A DNA stretch of 64,000 nt from Termitomyces sp. T153 (lineage: Eukaryota > Basidiomycota > Agaricomycetes > Agaricales > Lyophyllaceae), in NCBI GenBank assembly GCA_018296165.2, contig JACKQL020000013.1, positions 806,001-870,000 of the forward strand, read 5' to 3'. Shown piece by piece: positions 11,469 to 23,269 of the stretch. The position numbers and the translations under genes are program-made. Below the pieces are notes generated by a model. It saw only the letters and a program-made list of their open reading frames with translations, was not told the origin of the DNA and searched no databases. Each line of letters opens with the position of its first letter. The stretch's first letter is position 1.

Positions 11469-14269
11469 ATGTCGTCGCCCTCGCAGCCTGTAGCAATCAA
11501 GCGCTCCCGTCTCGCGTCGGACAGTGTCTCCTCTTCGTTTGTCTCTGGTACGCCCATCGTCGGCATCCAGACTCTTGTTGGCACACCCCCACCCAACATC
11601 CCACCCAGGGCCACCCCCTCGTCGCATAGAGGCTCTACCAGAGCCAATGTCTTTCCCTCTGGAATCTTAGCCCCAGCCATGGCAGCTGCAGGAAGTGCAG
11701 AAGACGCTCCTCTCACGATTGACCTTGATGTCCTGCCTGACGAAGAGAAGGCAAAGGTACTCCGCCGGCATTTGGCATTCACGACAGAACGGGAAGGCGG
11801 TCTATCTGCCGAATCCAGCGATAGTAACGGTTCCGACCATACCATCGCCCCCGATCGAACAGGCCCTTCTTCCCGTCGCCCATCATCCTCAATACGTCCT
11901 GAGCATGGAGACTTGGAGCCCTTCCCTATTCCCTACCATGCCCCAGGAGCCGACGTTACGTGCGTTTCTCCTTTAGTGTATAACGTGGACCCACTAATTG
12001 ACTCATGATGATTGGCCTCTATTCATTGTTGTCTGGTGCTCCAGGCATGATATCTACAAGTGGCACGCCGGTGTTAGCAGGGGCCGCCCTCGTTCAGCGT
12101 CATTCCCTGGCCCGAGCACATCACAAGATCCTGCGTTCGAGCATATACACGAACCAGGCGGGTTCAGGAGGAACTATGTGACCCTGCGCGCCATCGAACA
12201 GGGTAACGAAGAGCCCCGCATGCTCACCAATTTCATTGACTTCCTCTACATTTTTGGCCATTTCGTAAGTCACTTCAACATTTGCACTGGAATTAACACT
12301 GATCAAAATTCTGACACAGGCCGGAGAGGATCTTGAAGATGAGGAGGCGGATAAGGAGGAAGACGATGAAGAGGCGGCTGGGTCAAACGCCCTCCCCGCG
12401 GGTTTGCCTGATGTTGGCGAGGAAGCTCCACTTCTTGGTGGTCGGTCGATGTCAAGATCACGTACTCGCCGTCGACGAAATTCTGTCGGCCCCACTGGCA
12501 CTGCAACCGTCACCCAGGCTGCCCTGATGGTTTGTTCTAACATTGCACATATAAAAATTGACAGCTCATAGTCTACTCAGCTAACTAAATCGTTCGTCGG
12601 CACCGGCGTTTTATTCCTTGGGAAAGCGTGAGTCCTGCACGCTATACTTGTACACGAGTGAGTTCTAATCCTTGCTCAGATTCTATAATGGCGGCCTTCT
12701 TTTCTCTTCTGTCACCTTTGTAGCCATCGCTCTAATATCCCTCTGGTCGTTCATACTTCTTCTAAAGACCAAATTCATCGTGTCTGGCAGTTATGGAGGT
12801 GTGCACAACACTGTTCATTTTCAGCCCATCTTCCCTTACCTTTCCTATACCTACGCAGATATCGGTGGCGCTCTATACGGATCGTGGATGCGCTACGTGA
12901 TTTTGGGTTCCATTGTCATCTCCCAACTTGGATTCGTTTCAGCATATACCATCTTTGTAGCAGAGAACTTCCAAGTACGCTTCCAATCATTCACATGCCC
13001 CGTTCTTTCTGACCTTTTGAATCCAGGCATTCGTCATGGGCATAACGCATTGTTTCAAGCTTATCCCAATGCAGTACTTAATCCTCCTCCAGCTGATCAT
13101 CTTTGTTCCTCTTGCGCTGGTACGCGACATCGCGAAGCTCAGCGGGACGGCGCTGGTTGCCGACGCATTCATCCTCGCGGGTCTAGTGTATATCTTTGGT
13201 TCCGAAATGTCGATACTTGGCTCGAATGGGATCGCGGATGTCAAGATGTTCAATCCGAAGGAGTTCTCGTTGTTTATTGGGTGAGTCGTCTTTCCGTTTG
13301 GTAGAGCAACGATGGTCTTGATGGTTTTGTACAGCACAGCAGTGTTCTCTTTTGAAGGCATTGGACTTGTATGTTCTTCGCTCATTTTTACATCTCTTTT
13401 TGTAGTCTTCTCACCTCGCAACCGTTAGCTCATTCCAATTACCGACTCAATGCGGGAGCCACATAAGTTCCCAGCTGTATTGACAGGCGTCATGGCATTC
13501 GTGACTAGTGAGTTCCATGCCCTACCATCTTCAATATCAAGTCATTTAATATCCATCATTCGCCAGTCCTATTCGGTGGTGCAGGTGCACTCGGATATCT
13601 CACATTCGGTTCAAAGATCGAAACTGTTGTGCTCGTCAACCTCAACCCTGAAAGCGGAGTGGTTCAAGCTGTACGTCCTTTCTTCACTTACCTACATCGT
13701 AATCCTTACCTTCCCCATCTAGGTCCAATTCCTCTACGCCCTCGCCATCCTCCTCTCAATTCCCCTTCAATTCTTCCCTGCCGTGCGTATAATGGAGAAC
13801 GGGCTCTTCACGCGGAGCGGTAAAGCCGACCCGCGCGTCAAGTGGCTCAAGAACGGTTTCAGGTTTGGGATGGTCATGCTTTGTACGGCGGTCAGCTGGA
13901 TCGGGGCATCGGATTTGGATAAGTTTGTCGCGTTTGTGGGATGTTTTGCTTGGTATGTTCTTTCTTTTCTGTGTCTTCCTATATCGGCTGGGTTGATTGG
14001 CTTTCACGAATAGTGTACCGATGTGTTACATATACCCCGCCATGCTTCATTACCGTGCGTGTGCGACGACGTTCAGGCAGAAGGCTGCGGATATTTCACT
14101 CATTGTGTTTGGGACTGTAGCGTTCTGCTATACTACGGCCCAGACGCTCGAAGTACGTCTTGCAATCCTTGTGATTACACTTATGAGTTCATATTGATAT
14201 GTCATGCAGCTGATCTTTGAACCCGGTGGTGGACCACCTCAATTGAGCAATTGTGTCCCTCCAAACTAG
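11469..14269 (+). CDS. vacuolar amino acid transporter, AAAP family (AVT3-like)
   Basis: A multi-exon gene for an amino acid/auxin permease family carrier. It has a cytosolic N-terminus of about 330 residues: Ser/Pro-rich, then DVTHDIYKWHAG and FEHIHEPGGFRRNYV, then an acidic stretch and a Ser/Arg cluster. About eleven membrane segments follow, beginning LLKSFVGTGVLFLGKAFYNG, the family's first helix signature. Other helix motifs are GFVSAYTIFVAEN, FSFEGIGLVIPITDSM and ALAILLSIPLQFFPAVRIME. The ATG sits in a good context (accATGtcg). The first intron starts at the GTGCGT after GACGTTAC and ends in CTCCAG before GCATGATATC. Stop TAG is at 14267-14269. Fission yeast Avt3 exports amino acids from the vacuole; substrate and location here are inferred from that homology. 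Confidence 0.9.
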
Positions 14270-14840
14270 AAGTTTGGTTCCTTTATATCAGTCTCTTCTG
14301 GGATTATAGGATTATGGAAAGGATTGGGTGTAAGTATGTGTTTGTGGGTGGTTTTCCCTACCTTCTTACCCCTTGCTTTGAATACCTCTTGCTCTTCGCC
14401 TTCACATCCACAATAACTCACTGCATCTATTTTGCATCCTTACTTATGCATGCATATATTGTCGCACAACCAACCACATGATAGCTTCATCCCACCTTCT
14501 CTCAAGTAATTTGGACACTCCCTTTGACATAGATTGGAATACACTCAAATGTTGTTGTATTATTAAAGTCGAACAGAAAGTTACTAGTGAAAATTGTGCG
14601 TGTGTACATGCTGACATGTCTGTACCGTCACTCTCCTGTTCGTGTTCGTCATCTTCCATCACTTGACACGGGACAAGCCCAAGTTCAGCCATCAATCTAT
14701 ATTCATTAGACTCCGGCGCACAGAAGATTTGTTCTGCAGCTTCCAGCTTCAATCGGTATCGTGAACACCATATAGCTCTTGTTCGTGTTCTCCATCCTTT
14801 ATTCCTCAACATATAAATCAACACATCGTCTGCCGTCAGA
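14270..14840. other. intergenic, no supported gene
   Basis: Contains the transporter's 3' untranslated region and the upstream part of the decayed kinase. A minus-strand frame crosses it but has no recognisable content. Confidence 0.4.
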
Positions 14841-15665
14841 ATGGCATCTTCCAAAGTCGACCTAGAATTCAACGAAAACCTGCTGAAATCATATTACATT
14901 ACAAACAGTCGCCTAATCCGTGTTCTTTCTCATCACCTAGTAGCAAAGTTGCTTCCATGGTCTCAGGATCACCTTGACGCGAGGTTGATGTGAATGGACA
15001 AGATAAGTTGTTGGTATCAATGTGCCCGCCATACGCCGTATAGTACCTTTTCCCCAAGGCAAACATATCGTAATCATGGAACGTATACACGGAGAAAACC
15101 TGGATTAGTTATGGCCACGTCTAGGACCGTGGGCTCCCATCCGCATCGCCTGGCAGCTGAGGTCATTCGTATCTATCTTGCGCACTGTCACTTTGCAGAC
15201 AACTAGGGCTTTACACTCCGGTATGGTCCAATCCGAGTGGATTCAAGGTCTCAATGTCCCTGTACCGCATGTATCACCTTCTCTTTTTTGCAATTACCTC
15301 CACTGCTGGCTTCTCAAGGCCCTGCCGTCCAACTGTCTACCACTCCCACATCTCCTACTCCACCTCGCCTACATGTACTGGTTTATCAAGATCTAGCGCC
15401 GCGAAAGATGATATTGGATTCGTGCGGCCGTCTATGGCTCGTTGATTGGGGTTACTCAGGCTTCTATCCAGCTTTCATGGAGTATTTGGCAATGTATGAA
15501 CCTCATATGTTTTTCAGCATGGACTCGAATGCGCTGGTCTTTTTTCAATTGATTACTTGTGGGTACTCTCGCATGCACTCTAGAGGATTGAAGGCCCTTG
15601 CAAATGTACAACAACGTTCAGTTAGATTCACGCTGGAAAAGCCGGTACATTCTGTGCGCTACTGA
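14841..15665 (+). pseudogene. decayed aminoglycoside-phosphotransferase-like (APH) kinase
   Basis: Fragments of a fungal APH-family kinase lie in the right order but in different frames. First comes MASSKVDLEFN... with NSRLIRVLSHHLVAKLLPW (frame of 14841), which runs into a stop at 14991. Next is VVGINVPAIRRIVPFPQGK followed by HIVIMERIHGENLD (frame of 15061). This is cut by TAG at 15106-15108 exactly where LWPRLGPWAPIRIAWQLRS continues, as if a CAG codon became TAG. Last is LHVLVYQDLAPRKMILD with LWLVDWGYSGFYPAFMEY in a third frame. The usual HGDLxPRN catalytic loop reads YQDLAPRK, so the His-Gly and the metal-binding Asn are also lost. At least two frame changes and one nonsense codon make a functional gene unlikely. 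Unusual introns cannot be fully excluded, but no GT-AG pair of normal length repairs all of them. Confidence 0.7.
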
Positions 15666-15855
15666 TCTTCGCGTATCAGGCCGGATTCCATCTTTCTGTG
15701 TGCTTCTCCCATTTCAACGTATCCGCGTCGACTCAGCGCCGTATCTCGCGTAAGCAAGCTGCATTGCTTCGGCACACAAAGACAAGCAAGGGTTGGATGC
15801 TATTCAAAAAACCTCTTTCTCCGATATTCAGCCACTTTGAGACATTTTATCCCAT

Positions 15856-16215
15856 GTGGATTATATATTCCAACATGCTGAATACACTCACGATCGAGAA
15901 GCTGTACAATTAAAACTACTTGGATCCAGTGCATCCCATAATTCGCTCTCAGATGCATCAGAACCAGTGACAACCCCATTACCATCTCAAGGCGAAGAGT
16001 TCCTTCGAGGAGCTCCAGAATCTGGATCGAGCACAATTCATAATTCGCCCTCCATTCTCAACAAGGATGGATCTCATATGCGCAAACGCCCGACAATACG
16101 CTGGCAGGAACCCTCAGCATTCACGGACGAAAGGTTTTCAATACGTCCAGGTTCTGTGACTACGCTTATGGTACCAGACAAGAAAGTCGTCAGAGCTCCA
16201 GGATTTTTTTTTTGA
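15856..16215 (+). CDS. hypothetical ORF, Ser/Pro-rich, possible exon or remnant
   Basis: An open frame of 119 residues containing SSASHNSLSDASEPVTT and a second HNSPS motif, then a basic HMRKRPTIRWQEPSAF and a hydrophobic end (RAPGFFF) created by a T-run. I do not recognise it. It lies just behind the broken APH kinase and may be part of that locus or a separate relic. Confidence 0.2.
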   Translation: MDYIFQHAEYTHDREAVQLKLLGSSASHNSLSDASEPVTTPLPSQGEEFLRGAPESGSSTIHNSPSILNKDGSHMRKRPTIRWQEPSAFTDERFSIRPGSVTTLMVPDKKVVRAPGFFF

Positions 16216-17373
16216 GTTTCAAGGGGTATCATGTTGGCCTCATGTACATAGCTCTCCGCATCTGGACATACTCATGAGTGCGATATGGTTTAATGTACTA
16301 GTTGTTTTCATTCCGGTTCCCGTAAATTCTACTTAGATCCGTCGAACACCTTATTGACATTCTTCTGTTCTAGTGGGCTTCTTTCATCTTGAGTCAAAAA
16401 ACAGGATACGATTGTACTCATCAGATCAAGGAGATTTCAAGGACTTATCATAAGATCGTATAAAATAACCATGATTCAGCATCATTCCTGGCTACTATCC
16501 CTCTATCCATGGTGATTAGCGTCGATTGCAATCGTCGATCTCGGCCAATGTAACCCTAAAGCTTCTTGAGAGTTTGCTTGCTACAGATGAGTTGACTATA
16601 AGAGCTGGTCGAATTCTTGCGACAGCATGAGGACTAAGTATTGAATGGGTGATAGTGGAAGCCTGACAATCCAAGTTCAGACGAGAACATAATAGGGACT
16701 CATGGTATTGTATTCGGATCGCGAATGACGCTGGGGAAGGGGGCTGTTGATCATTCCGGCAGAAAAAAACCTTCTAAAAGTACATAAATCTGGCACCCCG
16801 AGTCATGGGTATGAGCGTACATACACCGGGTGCACATCAGATGCATCAGATAGTTGATCAGCGATTTGGTTTCGCTGTATTACACCGTCCATACTTACCT
16901 CGTTGGTTCGATCAAGAGCGTATCTCGGACGTTGGCAAAATATCAACTCAGACTATCGAGGTATTTTGAGATAGTAACTGCCAACGAACCCATGAAATCA
17001 CCGGTAAGAGTCTTCATCTGATCTTTCCTTCGTCCGGTCCGTTTTTTTTTTCAGAGTACTGATCCATTATATTATTCGAGAGCTGGCAATTTGGATGATA
17101 GGTGATGAAAGCCTCCAAGGTAATAACTATATCTCGGGAGATGCTATTCCCCGTACATGTCACTGTGGCGAAAACCAACTTGGAGGGCCCGCCACAAACT
17201 TCTCATCAGGACCGAAATACCTGCCGTCCGATCGTAGATACTTCTGGCTTGATCTACACACATGCTGCATATGTATATGTACATACAAAGTTTAAATTAA
17301 AAAACACAGACAATGCATAGAAGAACCTCTCGAGAAATATGTGATATCACAAAACCACATAAATACCCCAGAA
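16216..17373. other. intergenic, no supported gene
   Basis: About 1.15 kb, AT-rich with short T-runs, without a coherent frame or recognisable RNA. It lies between a degenerate locus and the 3' end of the minus-strand thioredoxin-fold gene. Confidence 0.4.
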
Positions 17374-19233
17374 TCACATGCCCACTGGCTCCTCCTCCTC
17401 CTCCTCGTCCTCTCTAACAGGCTCACACCCCACCGCCACACTCAGCGGTCTCAATACCACCGGCGCCACACTCCTTCCCCTCTCCGGGCTCCCACTTGGA
17501 CTCGGACTCCTCGAACCGACACCGACACCGACACCGACACCAACACCGCCCCCCGCAAGCGGAACAAAATACCCCACAAACCCCGCCCTCCTCTCCCTCT
17601 TCCTCTCCCTCATCGCCTCAAGACTGGCCATCCTCGCCCGCATCCACCCATACCCGTACCCACCCCCCCGCTCATCCTCCAGCCCCAAGACCCCCGTCCC
17701 CCCTCCGTCCCCCAAACCCAAAGAAGAAGGAGAAGAATCATACATCGGCAACGTAGTGCTCGACACACACTGCCTCTGCCGCGGGTACGTATACTCACAA
17801 TCATAATCACAACTATAGCTATAAGGCGACGTATGAGCAAAGTGGGGTGTGTGTATGTATGGGAGTGATTGGGAGTGGGGATAGGTTGATTGGGGGTCTG
17901 TGGACTTGGAGTGTCGTTGGCGTTGGCGTGCGCCTTCGGATAGGGCACGTGCTGAGTCGAACGAGACGCGGCCTGTCCTGCGCCATGCTCCGAATTCGGT
18001 GACTGGGCTTGAACTCCCTGGGACGTCGTCGTGGATGGGGATCTGGTACGACCCCATGCTCATGTTCTTCCGTCTGTTTGGTTTGAGCTTGAACTTGCTC
18101 AGGGGCGGGGTGCTGGGTGTAGGTGAAGGTGAAGATGTGTTCGGGCTGGGGATCTGCATGGAGCTTGACCGTTTCTGGTGCGCCCAGCCTTTGATGCGGA
18201 GTGAGGTGAGGAGTTTGGGTGTGCTTGGGGAAGAGGGTAGGGGAGAGGAGTGGGAGGAGGGGATGGAGATGGAGACGCCTGCGGCGGACAAGACGGCGCG
18301 GATGGGGGCGTGGTCTTTGGGCGACTGCATGCGGTGGGCGTAGGTGCATGTGAGGCTGTGTGGATGGACAGATTAGAGAGGAAGAAGAATAGGTGAGTGT
18401 ACGTACCCTGGACCCAGGACGAACTCGCCCCCGAGCTGGTGAATATCCCCGCCGCGTTCCCAGACTGGCAACCCGGCTTTGAGTGCGCGATAGACGACCG
18501 TCGCGATGCCGCCCATGGTGCCATGGCGGACGTAGTCGCCATTCGCGGTTGTTGGGCCAGACGTGGATGCGGACCGAATCATACCTAGTGCCGAATACAC
18601 GCCAAGCGTCGGGTCTGTGTAGATCTCAAACTCGAGCCCAAAGAGCGCGCGGTACTTGGGTATGAACGCGGGTGCACCGTTGGCTACGACCACGAGGTTG
18701 ACTTCAGAGGGGCGTGGAACGGTGTGGGCAATGCTGGAGACGTAGTCCTGACAATGGGGGCACCAGAAGTGGCGGATGAAGACGACGACGGTGGGGCGGG
18801 CGGTGAAGAGAGAGGCAAAGGGAACGCGAAGGCCAGATGGGGCAATGACGGGGAGAGAGGCGGCACGTGCGAGCTGGGAGGGCGTTGGGAGGGCCCAGGG
18901 GTCGTCGTCGCCGCTCGACACGTGGACAAACGACGAGTCGGTGGATGTCGACGTCGACGGCGGGATGTTCGCGGCGGGCGTGTGGACGCGTCGCAGCAGA
19001 CGGTCGTGCCATTTGTGCTCCACGTCGCTGCCCCCGCTCATGACGGGGAACGCGACAGCCGGCGAGGCGAGGCTGGTGTTGGACTTGCGCGAGCGCAGGA
19101 CCCAGAGGGGGGCAAAGGGGTCGTTGGGGTCGGGGGCGGGGTAGCGGACGTCGACGTCGACATCGACGGCGGCGGGGAGGCCAGCGTCGACGGCGGGCGG
19201 CGGCTTGCGGCGGATTTTTGGGCGCGGCTGCAT
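17374..19233 (-). CDS. AhpC/TSA-like (PRXL2-type) thioredoxin-fold protein with disordered tail
   Basis: Two exons on the minus strand (19233-18407 and 18355-17374) joined by a 51-nt intron (18356-18406) encode about 602 residues. A basic and Pro-rich start is followed by an AhpC/TSA antioxidant-type domain. Its landmarks are VVVFIRHFWCPHCQDYVSS (CxxC active site), NLVVVANGAPAFIPKYR, FEIYTDPTLGVYSALGM, and GGEFVLGPG joined across the intron to LTCTYAHRMQSPKDHAPI. The second exon continues for about 320 residues of Ser/Pro/Gly-rich, probably unstructured sequence. That tail contains a GVGVGVGVGVG run from a hexanucleotide repeat and ends in an acidic DEEEEEEP cluster. The domain call is strong. 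A redox role is inferred from the CxxC; the partner is unknown. Long antisense frames over the tail are compositional shadows. Confidence 0.85.
17515..17547. repeat. (ACCGAC)n microsatellite inside the coding tail
   Basis: About four to five copies of ACCGAC and a variant lie inside the minus-strand thioredoxin-fold gene. They encode an alternating Gly-Val run. Being in frame, length changes of six bases would alter the tail without breaking the gene. Confidence 0.7.
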
Positions 19234-20067
19234 GAAACAAAGAAAGAAACTGGCCGCGTTTTTTTGTAGGCGGGGCTGACATTTTCAATATTGCAAACAC
19301 GCAGACTCCACGTGGTTCCATGCATAAAACATTGGAGAACTTGGAAATCCTCGTGACGTCACGCTTGCTTTGCTTCACGGCTTCTCCACTGTCTCATTCT
19401 TCAGAAAGCAGCTTTCGTCTCAGGACGACGTCGCACACTATCATGGGTCGACCCATTTTTATCTACTGACATGTTGCCTGCAACGTTCTTGGGGCCGCAT
19501 GGAATCCGTGCATCCGACGGCTTCTCGCCTTCACTTCCAAGTACACATTCTCAAGAACGGCTACATGCGCAATCTAACAAAGCATCCTTTGACGTACACC
19601 TAGGGGCTATATCAGTCCTCATGTATCCTATCACACTTGGTTAACCTCTTGATCTTTGGGACACTACCTCTCGGTCTCGCGGCCAGTGGCATGCCCATCA
19701 CATCTGCTGATACACGATAATCCATTATGTGTCTCCATAAGTAGCACTCGGAATGCCACCCTATTACTTGCAGCAAGTGGCAGTGCGTAATCAAGATTCA
19801 ACCGCTGTAATGCCCAATGAAGTGTAAATCCGGTTGCATTCTTGATGTGCCGGCACGGGCCGGCGCCCATCGATTGCAAGGACAGCTACATGACATAAGA
19901 TCCACGGCAGGGTCAATCAGGTTTCTACCCAACTACCACGTCTCCAAGTCAACTTGTCTCTAACCATATCATCACCAACAACCACACTAAACCTTTGACT
20001 TGGATTCGTATTTGACTTTTGTCGTTGCTACAGCTCGAGGTCTGGCCCTTGAACTGTATTCAAATCA

Positions 20068-20130
20068 GGAGCTGACGCGGTAATCCAGTTCAGGTCCACC
20101 ATCTTCTGACTCGAAAGTTGAACCAATAAT
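20068..20130 (-). repeat. dispersed 'GGPxxDYRV' module, copy 1
   Basis: The minus strand reads a peptide like IGSTFESEDGGPELDYRVSS. The DNA matches copy 3 at 26872-26932 along its whole length (AGCTGA..CGG..GGTCCACCAT..TTGAACCAAT on the plus strand) and copy 2 at 22507-22540 over its core. It is probably the conserved end of a multicopy gene or element. Confidence 0.5.
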
Positions 20131-22486
20131 GGCACAATCCAGGGGAAAGCCAGATAGCAGCTTGAAAGGAACCCGGAAACCTGGTCCTCAAAAACAACCA
20201 GTCAAAGGGCCACAGATCACGAGGTGATAATCCATCACCTTTCACATACCTATCGACGGGATATATCTTCTTCCTCATCCTGTGGCCAATTTCCAGGCCA
20301 CTGGATGACAGACGTGTGGACGGGAAAGCTGATTATTACATATAATAATCTAACTCGGATACGGTCATAGAGATTACTCGGAACGCTTTTGTCTGCCAAT
20401 GCTTATTCTATCATTTAATGGACTCCAAGAAAGATTCCACAAATCTAGCTTCTCAAGTTCAAATCATGCTTAATTGGGTGTTGGCTCTGGCTTTCCCTGG
20501 ACATTGTGTAGATCCCCGTTTCATGAAGATTGAGTATAAGACGCGACATCCTGGACATGCTGTGGCTCCAATTAGCTGGACAAGCAATAAAAGAAGAGAG
20601 TAACGGCCAACGCATTTGCAAATATAGAAAGCCCGCCGCGCATGATCATCATCAAATCTGATTTACAAGGTCAATCAATAGACATGCCAAACTAACTTTT
20701 CTGTTGGGATCGAAAAACCAAGTAGAGTCTTCACAGTCTACATAGAATGTTGGCCATCCCACGAGACTGGATTATAAAGGTTTGATGCTTGAATATATAG
20801 AGTATATTGCCCTTTTGAAGACAATTAACAAACATCCTTGTGCAACTACATATGCACACCATCTCTGATAATAATGCACCTCAGGTTTGCTGAATTCTCA
20901 ACTCATCTCGGTTCCTCCACGTCTTGATCATAACCAAGGCAAATGATGTCAAGTCATAGACAAAAAGTGCCTCCTATGGAATAACAATGTCTGCACTGAA
21001 AATGCCACTGTTAGTTATTCTCTGGGCAAGGTGTCTTTTACTTACGAACAGCTCTTGAAAATTGGATTATTTTCTATATGATTTCATCTCGGAAGAACGT
21101 ACGCGATGTGTATATAACTAATAAGACAAACCAACCTGAGGGGCCCTGGAGCATCTATCTGGCTAGAGTAAACCCCACTGTTGTATTCCATTCTCAATAC
21201 TGTCATTCAATAAAAAACGATCCGGAAGTGCTTACGATCAAAGAGGCCTATTGTGGTCAACAAGCTGCTCACAATCTACCATAGAGTTTGGGAGGAGCGG
21301 TCATACAATGCACATCACCGGAGCAAAAATAAAACTGGAGAAAACAAGTTGAGATGTCTCCCAAACAGAAAATCTCCAGTCCACACCCCAAACAATGCCT
21401 GTGCAAACGACTGTTTTGGCCTGTCGGAAGAAAGTGTAATGTTTGCATCTGCAGCAAGATGTCGATAAACGTAATTTGTGGAAGGAAATGCTGGCAGGCA
21501 AACCTCTCCACACATCTAATCAGCCTTGGTTATCAAGGGCAGAACAACGTAAACCTCTGTTTCGTTTCCCAGAAAGTGATCACAGTTTCTATCATGATGG
21601 AGAGTAATACAAAGTAACGATTAAAGGTGCTTTTTGTTTTCGGACGTCACCAAAGGTAGTCAACCTGCACGAGTAGAGGATGAAATCATTTGACAATGTC
21701 GAATGGTCTTGTTGTACTGAGACTCAATACAATAGTCACAGAACAAGATGACTGCAGACAAGAGAAAGAACGTTTGAAACAGTGCCATACTAGTGATCAA
21801 TAGATGACACACATAGTGCAGCATTGAGAATGCCTGTAGTTTGATGCCTATTGTGATCGATATCGACATGGCAAAATGAGCCACACTTTTACAATTGTAG
21901 GGAAATACAACCTGTCAATTCGTCTCCCATTTCACAGGCACAAGAAAGGTCGTGTGGGAATAGAGGTCGTTCTTCAAGACTTTCTCCTGAGTTGTCCCCG
22001 TTGAAATGAGTACTTGTTGGTAAGATGTGTCTATTCATGGGATTCACGGGAGGAGGGTTGGCAAAGGCTACTTTGAAACCATCAAGCTTTGATGAAATGT
22101 GGCCTCAGCTAGTTGACTATTGTTCATGCTTATATCTCTAACTCTGGCCTTGGAATTAACTTGGGCTGGAGGCATGAGAAATGTGTGAGTGACGTACACA
22201 TGCACCGGGTAACCGATACTACCCTTGCACTTGTATACATAGACTGACTTGAACTGACTTGAAAAGCAAGACTGATCAGCTCAAGCTTTGTTCGTGGGAG
22301 AAAACTCAACGTGACATGATACGGATTCAATATTGAACGTTGAACATCAGATCTCACGCCAGTAATCTCTTCCTATCCTAGGTAATCTCTTCCTATCATA
22401 TCTAAATTTACGCAAATAAAACTTCCATTCAAGCAACCTGTCTTTTGCTTCCTTCGATACAACGGCTCAATGAAATCGCCACGGAA

Positions 22487-22672
22487 TCATCTGACTTTCA
22501 AAAACACGCGGTAGTCCGGGTCAGGTCCACCCATTTTCTGGATTGGAACTTGGAATCCGAAAGTTGGAATTGATGATACGGATAACAGGACCTCCGTCTC
22601 ATGTCCGCTGTGAGTCACCGTGTAGTTGGTGATGGCTCCTGGACCAGAAAAATGTCTTCGAGCAGTACCCAT
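22487..22672 (-). CDS. short ORF carrying 'GGPxxDYRV' module, copy 2 (possible relic)
   Basis: A 61-residue minus-strand frame beginning MGTARRHFSGPGAITNYTV and ending FQVPIQKMGGPDPDYRVF. The C-terminal part matches copy 1 (20068-20130) at DNA and peptide level (GGPxxDYRV). The frame could be the last exon of an unrecognised gene or a degraded family member. I see no other exons with confidence. Confidence 0.3.
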   Translation of the reverse strand: MGTARRHFSGPGAITNYTVTHSGHETEVLLSVSSIPTFGFQVPIQKMGGPDPDYRVFLKVR

Positions 22673-23269
22673 GCTCTCTCACTTTCTAGGTACATTATCG
22701 GTACCCTGCAGTGAGTAATGAGGTCGACATCGCGATAAGCTACATATATGGTTCATTCATATGATCACATTGTCAATGTACTCACAAGATACAATTTGCC
22801 ACATCGCCGACACAATCGCTGAACATGACACTAAGTTCAAATTGCTGACAGGTCTGTTGCATACGGTTGTCGGCTCGCGGACCGTGCCGGTTTATATGGG
22901 GGTGGCTATGCCACTCGTATAAATATAATCGACGCAGACCTTCGCGGTTAGTTTTCTACCAATTACGCCACTCGGCACTCGGCGTGACTTCAATTATCCT
23001 ATCCTTGATCAAGAATGATAAGTCGTGCCATATGACAATGTCATTTGTGCTACCTGTCCATCTATGTGTTCATCCTGGAATATGCATAGCGAATTCATCG
23101 GACACACTATGCTATCCGTCAATTACACGTACACGTTCTGCTTATGTCAAATATGCTTCTCGAACCGAGACTTGGCGCAAACTACGTTTAAAAGCGTTCC
23201 AAGTATTTTGCCCTTCCCTACTCTACGCATTCATCTCTTGCGACCCGCTGAGCTTAGGCTGTGTGTCAG

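Larger units (their letters stand above)
19234..23269. other. gene-poor region with relics
   Basis: Four kilobases without a convincing gene. Minus-strand frames at 19612-19879, 20090-20278 and 22487-22672 may be relics. The last two overlap a shared short module that reappears near 26.9 kb. A plus-strand cysteine-containing frame at 21354-21617 is probably chance. The segment next to 19234 should hold the promoter of the minus-strand gene. Confidence 0.4.

Noticed and set aside
11291..11845. 184-residue minus-strand frame at the transporter's N-terminus
   Set aside because: Antisense to the confirmed first exon of the AAAP transporter; no motif.
17341..17868. Long plus-strand frames rich in Pro, Arg and Ser
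   Set aside because: They lie opposite the low-complexity tail of the minus-strand thioredoxin-fold gene and only mirror its composition.
21354..21617. Cysteine-containing 87-residue frame that could resemble a small secreted cysteine-rich protein
   Set aside because: No signal peptide and irregular cysteine spacing; the surrounding region has no gene-like splice structure.
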